64,000 nucleotides of DNA from Zoogloeaceae bacterium (GCA_024235595.1 JACKMC010000011.1:53873-117872); one strand, 5' to 3'. Shown: positions 17,347 to 26,739, numbered from the stretch's first letter. Notes: generated from the sequence alone by a model not told the origin. Numbers and translations: made by a program.

Positions 17347-17563
17347 CGTCGATGTTTGTATGTTGTTGGCGCAGTTTGCGAGTCTATCGGGTGCTGCCGG
17401 CGGGGCGCCACCTTCCAGACGAAATAGCGCTCATTGTAATGAACTTGTGCGGGCTTGCATCGTGACGATGTACCGATTTTACGGATTTGTACTTTTTCGG
17501 GACGGCCGTGTTGCCGTGTATCATCGGTGTTTCTCCCATACGCCAACGTACGCAAGTGCCGCC

Positions 17564-18130
17564 ATGCCATTGCCCGAACCCGCTTGTCCGCGCCAGCGCG
17601 CGCATCGAAGATCGATCACCATCGACGGCTATCTGCGCGAGGACGGCTTGCTCGAACTCGAAGGCCGGCTGACCGACGTGAAGGATGTCGATTACCAGGT
17701 GGCTTCGGGCCTGCGTCCTGCGGGCGAGGCGCTGCACGACATGCTGGTGCGGATCGTCATTTCGGAAGACTTCACGATCGTGGACGTCTGCGCCGTCTCC
17801 GACAGCGTGCCCTATCCCGGTGGCTGCGACACCATCGGTCCGGCATATCGCCAGTTGATCGGCCTCAACCTCGTGAGGGGGTTTCGCAAGACGGTCGGCG
17901 AGATGTTTGCCGATGTTCGTGGTTGCTCGCACATGACGGAGCTGCTGTTCAGTTTCCCGACCGCGGCAATCCAGACCTTTGCCACCTTCCGCACCGACAC
18001 CGGCGAGGCGCAGGATGACCGGAAACCGTTTCAGCTCGATCGTTGTCACGCGCTCGACACGGGGAGCGAAACGGTGCGCCGCTACTATCCGCGCTGGTAT
18101 CGCGCCGATGGCGAGCCAAAAGCTGAATAA
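17564..18130 (+). CDS. DUF2889 domain protein
   Basis: A 188-residue protein matching DUF2889, with ITIDGYLREDGLLELEGRLTD at the N-terminus and a central CSHMTELLFSFPTAAIQT segment containing the conserved Cys/His. Related proteins are often near aromatic-degradation or thioesterase genes, but the function is not established. An in-frame ATG about 33 codons upstream exists; the shorter start before PLPEPACPRQRAHRRS fits the family better. It is divergent from the fimV-like gene. Confidence 0.8.
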   Translation: MPLPEPACPRQRAHRRSITIDGYLREDGLLELEGRLTDVKDVDYQVASGLRPAGEALHDMLVRIVISEDFTIVDVCAVSDSVPYPGGCDTIGPAYRQLIGLNLVRGFRKTVGEMFADVRGCSHMTELLFSFPTAAIQTFATFRTDTGEAQDDRKPFQLDRCHALDTGSETVRRYYPRWYRADGEPKAE

Positions 18131-18169
18131 GCCGGTGAGGAAGCGCAAAAATCACGCTGTCGTTTAAGT

Positions 18170-18175
18170 TATAAT
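18170..18175 (+). promoter_or_regulatory. possible -10 element of the sucCD promoter
   Basis: A perfect TATAAT lies 184 bases before sucC in an otherwise GC-rich leader. No convincing -35 hexamer is seen at 16–18 bases upstream, so this is a tentative call. The long leader that follows has no open frame I would support. Confidence 0.3.
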
Positions 18176-18359
18176 CCCCGGCTCCGGGGCTTCGTGCGCC
18201 GGAGCTGCGCGTGTCGTCTCCAGGGACGGCCGCGGGAGCGGTCGCGAGTCCGGCTGAGGGAGAGCGGAGCCGTGACCGTGGAGGGGTGCCTCCATCGTCC
18301 CATCAACTAAATGTTCGCGTTGCCATTTTGGCGATAGCGACTTCGATCGAAGGGCTACC

Positions 18360-19520
18360 ATGAAGATTCATGAGTATCAGGCAAAAGAAATACTGAGGAA
18401 GTATGGCGTCGTGACACCTCGCGGCATCCCCTGCTTCTCGGTGGACGAGGCAGTGAGCGCTGCCGAGCAACTCGGCGGGTCGATCTGGGTCGTCAAGGCC
18501 CAGATCCACGCCGGCGGACGCGGCAAGGGTGGCGGCGTCAAGCTGGCCCGTTCCAAGGACGAGGTTCGTCAGACCGCCAGCGAGATCCTGGGCATGCAAC
18601 TGGTGACGCACCAGACCGGCCCCGAAGGCCAGAAGGTTCGCCGGCTGCTGGTCGAGGAAGGCGCGGACATCAAGAAGGAATACTACGTCGCCGCGCTGAC
18701 CGACCGTGCAACCCAGAAGGTTGCCATGATGGCCTCCTCCGAAGGCGGCATGGACATCGAGGAAGTCGCCCACAACACCCCGGAAAAGATCATCAAGGTC
18801 TTCGTCGATCCGCTCGTCGGCCTCACCGACGCACAGGCCACCGAACTCGCCAACGGTATCGGTGTTCCTGCCGGCTCGCTGCCCCAGGCAATCGATACCC
18901 TCAAGAAGCTGTATACCTGCTACATGGATACCGATGCCTCGCTGGCGGAAATCAATCCGCTGATCCTCGAAGGCAACGGCAACATCAAGGCCCTCGACGC
19001 GAAGTTCAACTTCGATTCGAACGCGCTCTATCGTCATCCCGACATCGTCGAGATGCGCGACCTCGACGAGGAAGATGCCGACGAGGTCGAAGCCTCGAAG
19101 TTCGATCTGGCCTACATCTCGCTCGACGGCAACATCGGTTGCCTGGTTAACGGTGCGGGTCTGGCCATGGCCACCATGGACACCATCAAGCTGTTCGGTG
19201 CCGAGCCGGCCAACTTCCTCGACGTGGGCGGCGGCGCCACCACCGAGAAGGTCACCGAAGCCTTCAAGATCATGCTCAAGAACCCCAAGGTCAAGGGCAT
19301 CCTGGTGAACATCTTCGGCGGCATCATGCGCTGCGACACCATCGCCACGGGCGTGGTCGCCGCTGCCAAGGAAGTGCATCTCTCCGTTCCGCTGGTCGTC
19401 CGCATGAAGGGAACCAACGAAGACCTCGGCAAGAAGATCCTCGTCGAGTCCGGTCTTCCCATCATCTCTGCCGACACCATGGCCGACGCGGCAACCAAGA
19501 TCGTCGCCGCGGTCAAGTAA
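18360..19520 (+). CDS. sucC: succinyl-CoA synthetase (ADP-forming) beta subunit
   Basis: SucC with SucD converts succinyl-CoA to succinate with substrate-level phosphorylation in the TCA cycle. The 386-residue protein shows the ATP-grasp start MKIHEYQAKEILRKYGV, the AGGRGKGGGVK nucleotide loop, and the C-terminal domain motifs NGAGLAMATMD and VNIFGGIMRCD. Length is as expected. sucD follows after 11 bases with an AAGGAG site. Confidence 0.97.
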   Translation: MKIHEYQAKEILRKYGVVTPRGIPCFSVDEAVSAAEQLGGSIWVVKAQIHAGGRGKGGGVKLARSKDEVRQTASEILGMQLVTHQTGPEGQKVRRLLVEEGADIKKEYYVAALTDRATQKVAMMASSEGGMDIEEVAHNTPEKIIKVFVDPLVGLTDAQATELANGIGVPAGSLPQAIDTLKKLYTCYMDTDASLAEINPLILEGNGNIKALDAKFNFDSNALYRHPDIVEMRDLDEEDADEVEASKFDLAYISLDGNIGCLVNGAGLAMATMDTIKLFGAEPANFLDVGGGATTEKVTEAFKIMLKNPKVKGILVNIFGGIMRCDTIATGVVAAAKEVHLSVPLVVRMKGTNEDLGKKILVESGLPIISADTMADAATKIVAAVK

Positions 19521-19531
19521 GGAGCGTTTGA

Positions 19532-20425
19532 ATGTCAATCCTGATCAATAAAGACACCAAGGTCATCACCCAGGGCATTACCGGGAAGACCGGCCAGTTC
19601 CATACCGAGAAGTGCATCGAGTACGCGAACGGCAAGAACTGCTTCGTGGCGGGCGTGAACCCCAAGAAAGCCGGCGAAAAGATCTTCGACGTGCCCATCT
19701 TCGCAACCGTCAAGGAAGCCGCCGCCGACACCGGCGCGACCGTTTCGGTCATCTACGTGCCGCCGGCAGGTGCCGCCGCCGCGATCTGGGAGGCCTGCGA
19801 GGCTGACCTCGATCTGGCGATCTGCATCACCGAAGGCATCCCGGTTCGCGACATGCTCGAAGTGCGCAACAAGATGAAGGCCAAGATTGCGGCCGGTGGC
19901 AAGGAAACCCTGCTGCTGGGCCCCAACTGCCCGGGCCTCATCACGCCGGACGAAATCAAGATCGGCATCATGCCGGGCCACATCCACAAGAAGGGTCGCA
20001 TCGGCGTGGTTTCGCGCTCCGGCACCCTGACCTACGAGGCAGTCGCACAGCTCACCGAGATCGGCCTGGGGCAGTCCTCCGCTGTCGGTATCGGTGGTGA
20101 TCCGATCAACGGCATCAAGCACATCGACGTGATGCGCATGTTCAACGACGATCCCGACACCGACGCGGTGATCATGATCGGCGAGATCGGCGGCCCCGAC
20201 GAGGCGGAAGCCGCGATGTGGTGCAAGGAAAACATGAAGAAGCCGATCGTCGGCTTCATCGCCGGTGTCACCGCCCCGGCCGGCAAGCGCATGGGTCACG
20301 CAGGTGCGCTGATCTCCGGCGGTGCCGATACGGCCGATGCCAAGCTCGCCATCATGGAAGAGTGCGGCTTCACCGTGACGCGCAACCCGTCGGAAATGGC
20401 CAAGCTGCTCAAGGCGCTGCTCTAG
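19532..20425 (+). CDS. sucD: succinyl-CoA synthetase alpha subunit
   Basis: SucD carries the CoA-binding Rossmann domain and the phosphorylated histidine. The 297-residue protein shows TQGITGKTGQFHTEKCIEY, GPNCPGLITP, the SRSGTLTYE loop, and the active-site histidine in KRMGHAGALISGG. It is cotranscribed with sucC and followed directly by a strong terminator. Confidence 0.97.
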   Translation: MSILINKDTKVITQGITGKTGQFHTEKCIEYANGKNCFVAGVNPKKAGEKIFDVPIFATVKEAAADTGATVSVIYVPPAGAAAAIWEACEADLDLAICITEGIPVRDMLEVRNKMKAKIAAGGKETLLLGPNCPGLITPDEIKIGIMPGHIHKKGRIGVVSRSGTLTYEAVAQLTEIGLGQSSAVGIGGDPINGIKHIDVMRMFNDDPDTDAVIMIGEIGGPDEAEAAMWCKENMKKPIVGFIAGVTAPAGKRMGHAGALISGGADTADAKLAIMEECGFTVTRNPSEMAKLLKALL

Positions 20426-20445
20426 GCGCGCCCCGAGTGGAACAA

Positions 20446-20474
20446 GGGCGCCGGAATTCCGGCGCCTTTTTTTT
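20446..20474 (+). terminator. rho-independent terminator of sucCD
   Basis: A perfect 20-base palindrome (ggcgccggaattccggcgcc, 20447–20466) is followed by eight T residues, 20 bases after the sucD stop. It separates sucCD from the signalling genes downstream. Confidence 0.92.
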
Positions 20475-20582
20475 GTTTCTCCGCCGCCTTTGGCGACGAA
20501 CGGTTCCACTGCGCGCTGGATTGGTGGACAATGCGGGCACGGTGCAGCCAATCGGGTGTATTGATATCAGGCTTGAGCGCGA

Positions 20583-21425
20583 ATGGATTTATCCAACCTT
20601 GACGACGACGTGCTGAACGGCGGCCCCGATGCGGACGAGCCGCTTGCCATCGTGACCCGCACCGACATCGGCAAACTGCGTGTGCGCAACGAGGATGCCG
20701 TTGCGGCGAGTCAAATCCACGGCTGGATCGTGCTTGCCGACGGCATGGGCGGCTACCGTGGCGGGGATGTTGCGGCGCGGATCGTCGTCAAGGAGATCTC
20801 CGCTGCCTGCGAGCAGGCCGCGGGTGTCGCTGGCGAGGGTGATTCGATCAGCGAGGTGCTTTGTGAAGCGGTGCGCTCGGCAAACCGGGCGATCCTGCGC
20901 GAGGCGTGCTGCCGCCCTTCGCTCTCGGGCATGGGCTCGACCGTCGTCGCGGCAGCCATCGATGGCCGCGAGCTGGTGCTTGCCCATGTCGGCGATTCCC
21001 GTGCCTACTGTTTCGCCGACGGGGTGCTCGAGCAACTCACGCGCGATCATTCCTTGTTGCAGGAGCGGATCGACGAAGGCATGATTAGCGCCGCCGAAGC
21101 GCAATCGGCGCCGGGCCGCAACCTGCTCACGAGGGCGCTGGGTGTCGATCCCGAGGTGGACGTGGCCTGCCTGCGGCACCCGCTGGCCAAGGGTGGGCTG
21201 TACCTGCTGTGCTCCGATGGACTCACCGACATGGTCGATGACGCCGACATCGCGCTGACGCTCGAGAGCGTCGGCGTCAACCTGCCACTTGCCGCCGAGT
21301 GTCTGGTGCAACTCGCGAACGATCGGGGCGGAAGGGACAACATCACCGTGGCACTGCTTGCCATAAACGCGGTGCCGGAGCAGGCTGGCGGATGGTTCGG
21401 GCGCCTCGCCGCCCGATTGAAATGA
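20583..21425 (+). CDS. PP2C-type protein serine/threonine phosphatase
   Basis: A 280-residue soluble Stp1-like PPM phosphatase. It has the RVRNEDAV motif (E37/D38), the metal-binding LADGMGGY (D53, G54), GSTVVAA, AHVGDSRAY, and the C-terminal SDGLTDMV and GGRDNITVALL motifs. It dephosphorylates Ser/Thr or Asp phosphoproteins. The next gene encodes an FHA protein, which binds phosphothreonine, so the pair suggests a Ser/Thr phosphorylation circuit; no kinase lies in the window. Confidence 0.94.
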   Translation: MDLSNLDDDVLNGGPDADEPLAIVTRTDIGKLRVRNEDAVAASQIHGWIVLADGMGGYRGGDVAARIVVKEISAACEQAAGVAGEGDSISEVLCEAVRSANRAILREACCRPSLSGMGSTVVAAAIDGRELVLAHVGDSRAYCFADGVLEQLTRDHSLLQERIDEGMISAAEAQSAPGRNLLTRALGVDPEVDVACLRHPLAKGGLYLLCSDGLTDMVDDADIALTLESVGVNLPLAAECLVQLANDRGGRDNITVALLAINAVPEQAGGWFGRLAARLK

Positions 21426-21447
21426 GCTATCGACAGGTACGGGACTG

Positions 21448-22212
21448 ATGCCTAAGCTGATTCTGAGCATGGATGGACTGGTTCTGAAAGAGATCGTCCT
21501 CAACAAGGAGCGGATCTCGATCGGCCGCAAGGCGCACAATGACATCCAGATCGACAATCTTGCGATCAGCGGAAGCCATGCCGTGATCACCACGATTCTC
21601 GACGATGCCTTTCTCGAGGACCAGAACAGCACCAACGGCACCTACGTGAATGGCCAGCCGGTAAAGAAGCACGCCCTGCAGAACAATGACGTCGTCGAGC
21701 TGGGCAAGTACCGCATCAAGTACGTCAAGGACAGCTCGGCGCCTGCGCTGAATCCCTCCGAGTTTGTCGACACCGCATCGCTCAAGCCGCTCGAGATCCC
21801 GAGTGACCGGGTCGTCGCCCATACCCCTGAGGTGGCCGATTCGACGGATCAGCACATCGATGCGACCGCGACCCAGGTGGTGCCGCACGGCATGGATGCG
21901 GACGTGCAGCCGACGCGTTCGGCCGCACCGGAATTCGCCACCCAGACCGGGGTGATCCAGGTCCTGAGTGGCAGCAACGCGGGACGCGAGCTGGTGTTGA
22001 CCAAGTCGCTTACCACGCTTGGCAAGCCCGGCCAGCAAGTCGCGGTCATCACCCGGCGCCCGCATGGCTATTTCATCACCCACGTGGAAGGCTCGAGTTT
22101 TCCGCTGGTTAATGGAAAAGCGCTCGATGCGCAGGCGCGCTTGCTGAACGAACAGGACGTGATCGAGATCGCAGGGGTGAAGATGTCCTTCTTTTTTCGT
22201 GAGCCTGGCTGA
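21448..22212 (+). CDS. tandem FHA-domain protein
   Basis: A 254-residue cytoplasmic protein with an N-terminal forkhead-associated domain showing the phosphothreonine-binding residues G26/R27, S42/H45 region (SGSHAVI) and N60–N63–G64 (QNSTNGTYVNG). A linker of about 60 residues leads to a second FHA-like domain (ELVLTKSLTTLGKPGQ … FPLVNGK) in which the recognition residues are less conserved. It is 22 bases after the phosphatase gene. A scaffold role in regulating the nearby secretion ATPase is possible but inferred. Confidence 0.9.
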   Translation: MPKLILSMDGLVLKEIVLNKERISIGRKAHNDIQIDNLAISGSHAVITTILDDAFLEDQNSTNGTYVNGQPVKKHALQNNDVVELGKYRIKYVKDSSAPALNPSEFVDTASLKPLEIPSDRVVAHTPEVADSTDQHIDATATQVVPHGMDADVQPTRSAAPEFATQTGVIQVLSGSNAGRELVLTKSLTTLGKPGQQVAVITRRPHGYFITHVEGSSFPLVNGKALDAQARLLNEQDVIEIAGVKMSFFFREPG

Positions 22213-22338
22213 AGTCTCTCCCGGCCGACCTTCGTGATGTAGTGCGCAGCGCCCGTCGCGTCTTGCGGGTTACCTTTCGCCATTAAACATGGCTGCTGGA
22301 CTCTCTCCGGCAGCTCCGTTCTGGTGTAATCCGGTCGA

Positions 22339-23106
22339 ATGAAATTAACGGTGTTGGGGTGCAGTGGAGGAATCGGTGGGGCCGAGCGCCGGACCACGGC
22401 CTTCCTCGTTGACGATGACATTCTCATCGACGGCGGAAGCGGGGTCGGAGACCTCTCCTACGAGGCGCTGCTGCGCATCGATCACATCTTCATCACCCAC
22501 GCCCACCTCGATCATGTCGCCTTCATCCCCTTTCTGGTGGATACCGTCGGTGATGAGCGTCAGCGGCCGATTACGCTCCACGGTACGCGCGAGACGCTGC
22601 ATATCCTGCGCTCGCACCTCTTCAACTGGCTGGTGTGGCCGGATTTCTCGACCATTCCGGATCGCAACCATCCCTTCCTGCGCTATCAAGAGGTCGCCGT
22701 CGGTGACGTGATCGAGCTTGGCGGGCGCAAGATCAAGCCCATGCCCGCGCATCACACCGTTCCGGCGGTCGGCTACAGCATCGACAGTGGGAAGGGGCAG
22801 CTGGCGTTTACCGGCGATACCACCTATTCCAAGGAGGTGCTCGCGGCGATCAACGCATTGCCGAACCTGCGCCACCTCATCATCGAGGCGGCCTTTCCGG
22901 ATGCGCTGCAGGGGCTGGCGCTGGCGTCGCGCCACCTGTGCCCGGCGCTGCTCGCCATGATGCTGAACGAACTCGAGGTCCGGCCCGACGTCTACGTGAC
23001 ACATCTGAAGCCCGGCAAGGGCAAGCGCATCATGGCCGAGATCGGTGCCTACAACGCGTCGATGCCGGTGCACCGGCTGCGCCAGGGGATGGTGCTCGAG
23101 TTCTGA
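22339..23106 (+). CDS. metallo-beta-lactamase-fold 3',5'-cyclic-nucleotide phosphodiesterase-like protein
   Basis: A 255-residue MBL-fold hydrolase. The zinc-binding THAHLDH motif (H54, H56, D58, H59) is followed by HTVPAVGY, TGDTTYS and a C-terminal VTHLKPGKG. These features resemble class II cAMP phosphodiesterases and RNase Z-like proteins. It lies in the same block as the phosphatase, FHA and ATPase genes, which suggests cyclic-nucleotide signalling, but substrate identity cannot be read from the sequence. Confidence 0.82.
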   Translation: MKLTVLGCSGGIGGAERRTTAFLVDDDILIDGGSGVGDLSYEALLRIDHIFITHAHLDHVAFIPFLVDTVGDERQRPITLHGTRETLHILRSHLFNWLVWPDFSTIPDRNHPFLRYQEVAVGDVIELGGRKIKPMPAHHTVPAVGYSIDSGKGQLAFTGDTTYSKEVLAAINALPNLRHLIIEAAFPDALQGLALASRHLCPALLAMMLNELEVRPDVYVTHLKPGKGKRIMAEIGAYNASMPVHRLRQGMVLEF

Positions 23107-23244
23107 GCTGCGCCTGCGCCGGGGACGCAGTGGGGTGGCCACGAAGCGGCATTTCGATCCCTTGTTCCAATCCGGGCTAGAATCGCGCGGTTGGGGACGG
23201 GCCCGGGGAAGGGGCCCGGCAATCGCGTGGGAGGTGGCAAACCG

Positions 23245-25605
23245 ATGAATCGAGCCTACGGCAAGGCTTCAAGTGGAACCGATGTGGGCAGCAGGCTGGC
23301 CTTCTTCAAGGGCTTGCAGCGCATCACCACGCGTATCCATGCCACGCGAAACATCGACGAGATCATCTTCGACCTGTCGGCCGACCTGTGCGAGCTCTTT
23401 CATGCCGAGCGAATCACCATCTACACGGTCGACGATTCGCGCACTGCGATCCATTCCAAGGTCAAGAGCGGTCTGCATACCATCAGCACCATTCGCCTTC
23501 CGATCGCCGCCAACAGCGTTGCCGGCTATGTAGCGCTGTCGCACAAGCTGGTCAACATCGCCGACGTCTACGACAGCGACGAGCTCGAGGCGATCAGTCC
23601 CGAACTGCGATTCCGCAAGGAGGTGGACGAGCACTCCCGCTTCCACAGCAAGCAGATGCTGGTGGCGCCGATCGTCGATCCCGACAAGGGGCAGCTCCAG
23701 GGCGTGATCCAGCTCATCAATACCTTCGACGGCAAGCCGTTTTCCGAGGTCGCCGAGGAGGGTCTGCTGGGGCTCACGCAGACCCTTGGTGTCGCCTTCG
23801 CGCAGCGGGTGCAGTCGCAGAGCGGCCTGCGTTCGCGCTATGAATCGCTGGTGGCCGACAAGCGGATCTCCGCCGACGACCTGGCCGAGGCCTCGCGTAC
23901 CGCGCGCCAAACCGGCATTCGCACCGAGGACGTGCTGATCGCCGAATACGGGCTGCAGCTCTCCGAGATCGGCGAGGCGCTTGCCAGGTTCTACAACACG
24001 CCCTACGAGCCCTTCCACCCTGATCGCGTCAAGCCCCTCGATCTGCTGCGGCACATCAAGCGCGAGTATGTCGAGCAGAGCCACTGGCTGCCGCTGGAAG
24101 AAACCAACGAGGGCATCCTCATCATGACCGTCGATCCCGAGCAGGTGCAGGCCTCGCGGATCGCCCACAACGTCTTTCCGAAGGGCAAGTTCGTCTATCA
24201 CGTCACCACCTACCGCGAGTTTGCGCAGACCATCGACCAGTTCTTCGCCATGAGCCTCGACCTCGGTTCGGTGGACGACATCCTCTCTGACATGGGCGAG
24301 GACGAATACGAAGGCACCAGCACCGCCGACGACGTCTCCGCCGCGGCCGACAACGAACTCGTCAAGCTGGTCAACAAGATCATCATCGACGCCTACAAGC
24401 AGGGCGCCTCCGACATCCATATCGAACCGCGCCCGGGCAAGGAAAAGACCCGCATCCGTTTTCGCAGGGACGGCTCGCTGGTGCCCTACATCGAGGTCCC
24501 GGCCAGCTATCGCAGCCCGCTGGTGACGCGCCTCAAGATCATGTGCGACCTCGACATCTCCGAGCGCCGCAAGCCGCAGGACGGCAAGATCAAGTTCCGC
24601 AAGTACGCGCCGCTCGACATCGAGCTGCGGGTCGCCACCGTGCCCACCGCCGGCGGGGTGGAAGACGTGGTGATGCGCATCCTCGCCAACAGCGAGCCGA
24701 TCAAGATCGACGAACTCGGCCTGCTCGGCCCCAACCTCGAGCGGCTCAAGCAGGCCATACAGAAGCCCTACGGCATCTTCTTCGTGTGCGGCCCCACCGG
24801 CTCGGGCAAGACCACCACGCTGCATTCCATCCTTGGCTACATCAACACCCCCGACACCAAGATCTGGACCGCCGAAGATCCCGTCGAGATCACCCAGAAG
24901 GGGCTGCGCCAGGTGCAGGTCAATCGCAAGGCCGGGCTCGACTTTCCGACCGTGATGCGCGCCTTCCTGCGTGCCGACCCCGATGTGATCATGGTCGGCG
25001 AGATGCGCGACAAGGAGACCGTGTCGATCGGCCTCGAAGCCTCGCTCACCGGCCACCTGGTGTTCTCCACCCTGCATACCAACAGCGCGCCCGAGTCCAT
25101 CGTGCGCCTGCTCGACATGGGCATGGACCCCTTCAATTTCGCCGATGCGCTGCTCGGCGTGCTGGCGCAGCGCCTCGCCAAGCGATTGTGCAAGAAATGC
25201 AAGGCGCCCTACCATCCCGAGGAGGCCGAGGTGAACAGCCTGCTCGGCGAATATTGCGAAGACCTGCGCCTCACCCCGGTCTTCCGTGAAGATCCGGCCG
25301 CAGCCCGTGCCGCCATCCTCGAGGGCTGGCGCGAGCGCTATGGCGACAAGCAGGGCCGCTTCACGCTCTACAAGCCGGTCGGTTGCGACGAATGTACCAA
25401 GGGCTACAAGGGCCGCCTCGGCCTGCACGAGCTCATGCTCGGCTCGGACGAGGTCAAGCGCCTCATCCAGGAGCGCGCCCGCGTCGCCGACCTGCTCACC
25501 GTGGCGCTCGCCGAAGACATGCGCACCCTGCGCCAGGACGGCATCGAGAAGGTCTTCTCGGGCATCACCGACATGGCGCAGGTACGCAAGGTCTGCGTGC
25601 GCTGA
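23245..25605 (+). CDS. GAF-domain PilB/GspE-type secretion ATPase
   Basis: A 786-residue ATPase with an N-terminal GAF domain (about residues 20–190), a GspE/PilB N-terminal domain (about 210–350), and the AAA+ motor. Walker A is GPTGSGKTT at 516–524, and Asp box and Walker B (MVGEMRDKETV) and TLHTN follow. Four cysteines typical of the family, C649/C652 and C714/C717, form the zinc site. PilB/GspE proteins power pilus or type II secretion assembly. No inner-membrane PilC/GspF partner is next to it, and the GAF domain is an unusual sensor for this family. GGGAGG precedes the chosen ATG. Confidence 0.88.
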   Translation: MNRAYGKASSGTDVGSRLAFFKGLQRITTRIHATRNIDEIIFDLSADLCELFHAERITIYTVDDSRTAIHSKVKSGLHTISTIRLPIAANSVAGYVALSHKLVNIADVYDSDELEAISPELRFRKEVDEHSRFHSKQMLVAPIVDPDKGQLQGVIQLINTFDGKPFSEVAEEGLLGLTQTLGVAFAQRVQSQSGLRSRYESLVADKRISADDLAEASRTARQTGIRTEDVLIAEYGLQLSEIGEALARFYNTPYEPFHPDRVKPLDLLRHIKREYVEQSHWLPLEETNEGILIMTVDPEQVQASRIAHNVFPKGKFVYHVTTYREFAQTIDQFFAMSLDLGSVDDILSDMGEDEYEGTSTADDVSAAADNELVKLVNKIIIDAYKQGASDIHIEPRPGKEKTRIRFRRDGSLVPYIEVPASYRSPLVTRLKIMCDLDISERRKPQDGKIKFRKYAPLDIELRVATVPTAGGVEDVVMRILANSEPIKIDELGLLGPNLERLKQAIQKPYGIFFVCGPTGSGKTTTLHSILGYINTPDTKIWTAEDPVEITQKGLRQVQVNRKAGLDFPTVMRAFLRADPDVIMVGEMRDKETVSIGLEASLTGHLVFSTLHTNSAPESIVRLLDMGMDPFNFADALLGVLAQRLAKRLCKKCKAPYHPEEAEVNSLLGEYCEDLRLTPVFREDPAAARAAILEGWRERYGDKQGRFTLYKPVGCDECTKGYKGRLGLHELMLGSDEVKRLIQERARVADLLTVALAEDMRTLRQDGIEKVFSGITDMAQVRKVCVR

Positions 25606-26036
25606 GGCAGCGCGGCCGGGGGCGCCGCGCACGGGCCATGCCGGCGCAGGCGGGCGGCTGGTCCGGTGCGACCCCTCGCGCAGCCGGCCATGCGGGTCGT
25701 GGCCCCGCCATCCGCCAGACATCCATCGCGCGTGAGCGGACACCGGCACCGCGCAGTCCGGCCGATCGCGCATCTGCCCGCGTAGCGCATCCGTGACAAA
25801 TTCACGTCGCCGCCGACGCCGCATCACGAAAGTCTGCCGCTCCGGGGCACCCGAGGTGACGGAAATCGTCACTTTGCGCAGCTCAAGTCGCCTCGCGGAT
25901 TGCCTCACTTTTGCGTAAGCGCCTGAAAGCAAAGAAGATGTTGTTCGATACGCAAAGCTGGCACGGCGACTGCATATAGAGAGCCAAGACCGGGGAGCAC
26001 CCGATCGGAATTCCCTCTCACACAAGGAGATGCAAA
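25606..26036 (+). other. 431-bp intergenic region upstream of the pilin gene
   Basis: No gene is supported here. The left half is GC-rich without clear structure. A perfect 6-bp inverted repeat gtgacg–gaaat–cgtcac lies at 25856–25872, about 90 bases upstream of the sigma-54 promoter, where an activator such as PilR could bind. The right half is less GC-rich and holds the pilin promoter and leader. Confidence 0.6.
25959..25974 (+). promoter_or_regulatory. sigma-54 (-24/-12) promoter of the pilin gene
   Basis: tggcacggcgactgca matches the sigma-54 consensus TGGCAC–N5–TTGCA with one change and the correct 10-base spacing between the GG and GC doublets. It lies about 63 bases before the pilin ATG. 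Major type IV pilin genes are classically sigma-54 and PilR dependent. Confidence 0.85.
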
Positions 26037-26450
26037 ATGAAAAAGGCTCAACAAGGTTTTACCCTGATCGAACTCATGATCGTGGTGGCAATCATCGGTA
26101 TTCTGGCTGCGATCGCGCTGCCGGCCTATCAGGACTACACCATCAAGTCGCAGGCAACTTCCGCGCTTGCGGAGATCACCCCGGCCAAGACTCTGTTCGA
26201 AGTTGTCACCAACACCGGAAAAACCCCGAGTGTCGATCCGACCGCGGATGGTTTCGTTGGAGTCACCGCAGCAGGCGGCACTTACTGCAACAACGCAGCG
26301 GATGCAACGACGCTTGTCTGCACGATCAAGAATGCGAATGCACTGATCGTCGGCAAGAAGATCACCTGGACCCGTGATGCCGCTACTGGCGTATGGGCTT
26401 GTTCCACGGATATCGCGGCAGCCAAGCACAAGCCGGGTTCCTGCTCCTAA
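26037..26450 (+). CDS. pilA: type IV major pilin
   Basis: A 137-residue prepilin with leader MKKAQQG, cleavage before FTLIELMIVVAIIGILAAIA and glutamate at mature position 5. The C-terminal part contains C84-type and C-terminal cysteine pairs (YCNNAADATTLVC and WACSTD…GSCS), giving likely disulfide D-regions. It is preceded by AAGGAG, a sigma-54 promoter and followed by a strong terminator, so it is a monocistronic, abundantly expressed gene. It is close to the GAF–PilB-type ATPase. Confidence 0.93.
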   Translation: MKKAQQGFTLIELMIVVAIIGILAAIALPAYQDYTIKSQATSALAEITPAKTLFEVVTNTGKTPSVDPTADGFVGVTAAGGTYCNNAADATTLVCTIKNANALIVGKKITWTRDAATGVWACSTDIAAAKHKPGSCS

Positions 26451-26502
26451 GCTTGGTTGGAGGGCGCCGATCGATCTGATCGCGCACTCTGAGTGACCAG
26501 CA

Positions 26503-26532
26503 AGAGAGGGCTGCTTCGGCAGCCCTCTCTTT
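26503..26532 (+). terminator. rho-independent terminator of pilA
   Basis: A perfect 12-bp stem (agagagggctgc / gcagccctctct) with a TTCG tetraloop lies 52 bases after the pilin stop. The T-tract is short (TTT), but the stem is very stable. Confidence 0.85.
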
Positions 26533-26739
26533 CATTGCGCCTGCAGCATCAAGACGTCGGCATCGAAGCATCCGGGCTTTACCGCAGAAGGGTCACCGCG
26601 AGCGACATGAACTGCAACTGAGCGGGGGCGGCGGGATGTTGGCCCGTGGCGCACCGGCCGGCAGCGCCTTTTCGGAGAATGACCTGCGCTCCGCCGAAGG
26701 GTAAAATCCCCCCCTTTGCTACTTCCGGCCTTGCATTCC

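Noticed and set aside
23269..26025. A 918-codon open frame on the minus strand opposite the GAF–PilB ATPase gene
   Set aside because: It is antisense to a clear gene with all family motifs, has low-complexity His/Arg/Gly-rich composition typical of high-GC antisense frames, and no recognisable domain.
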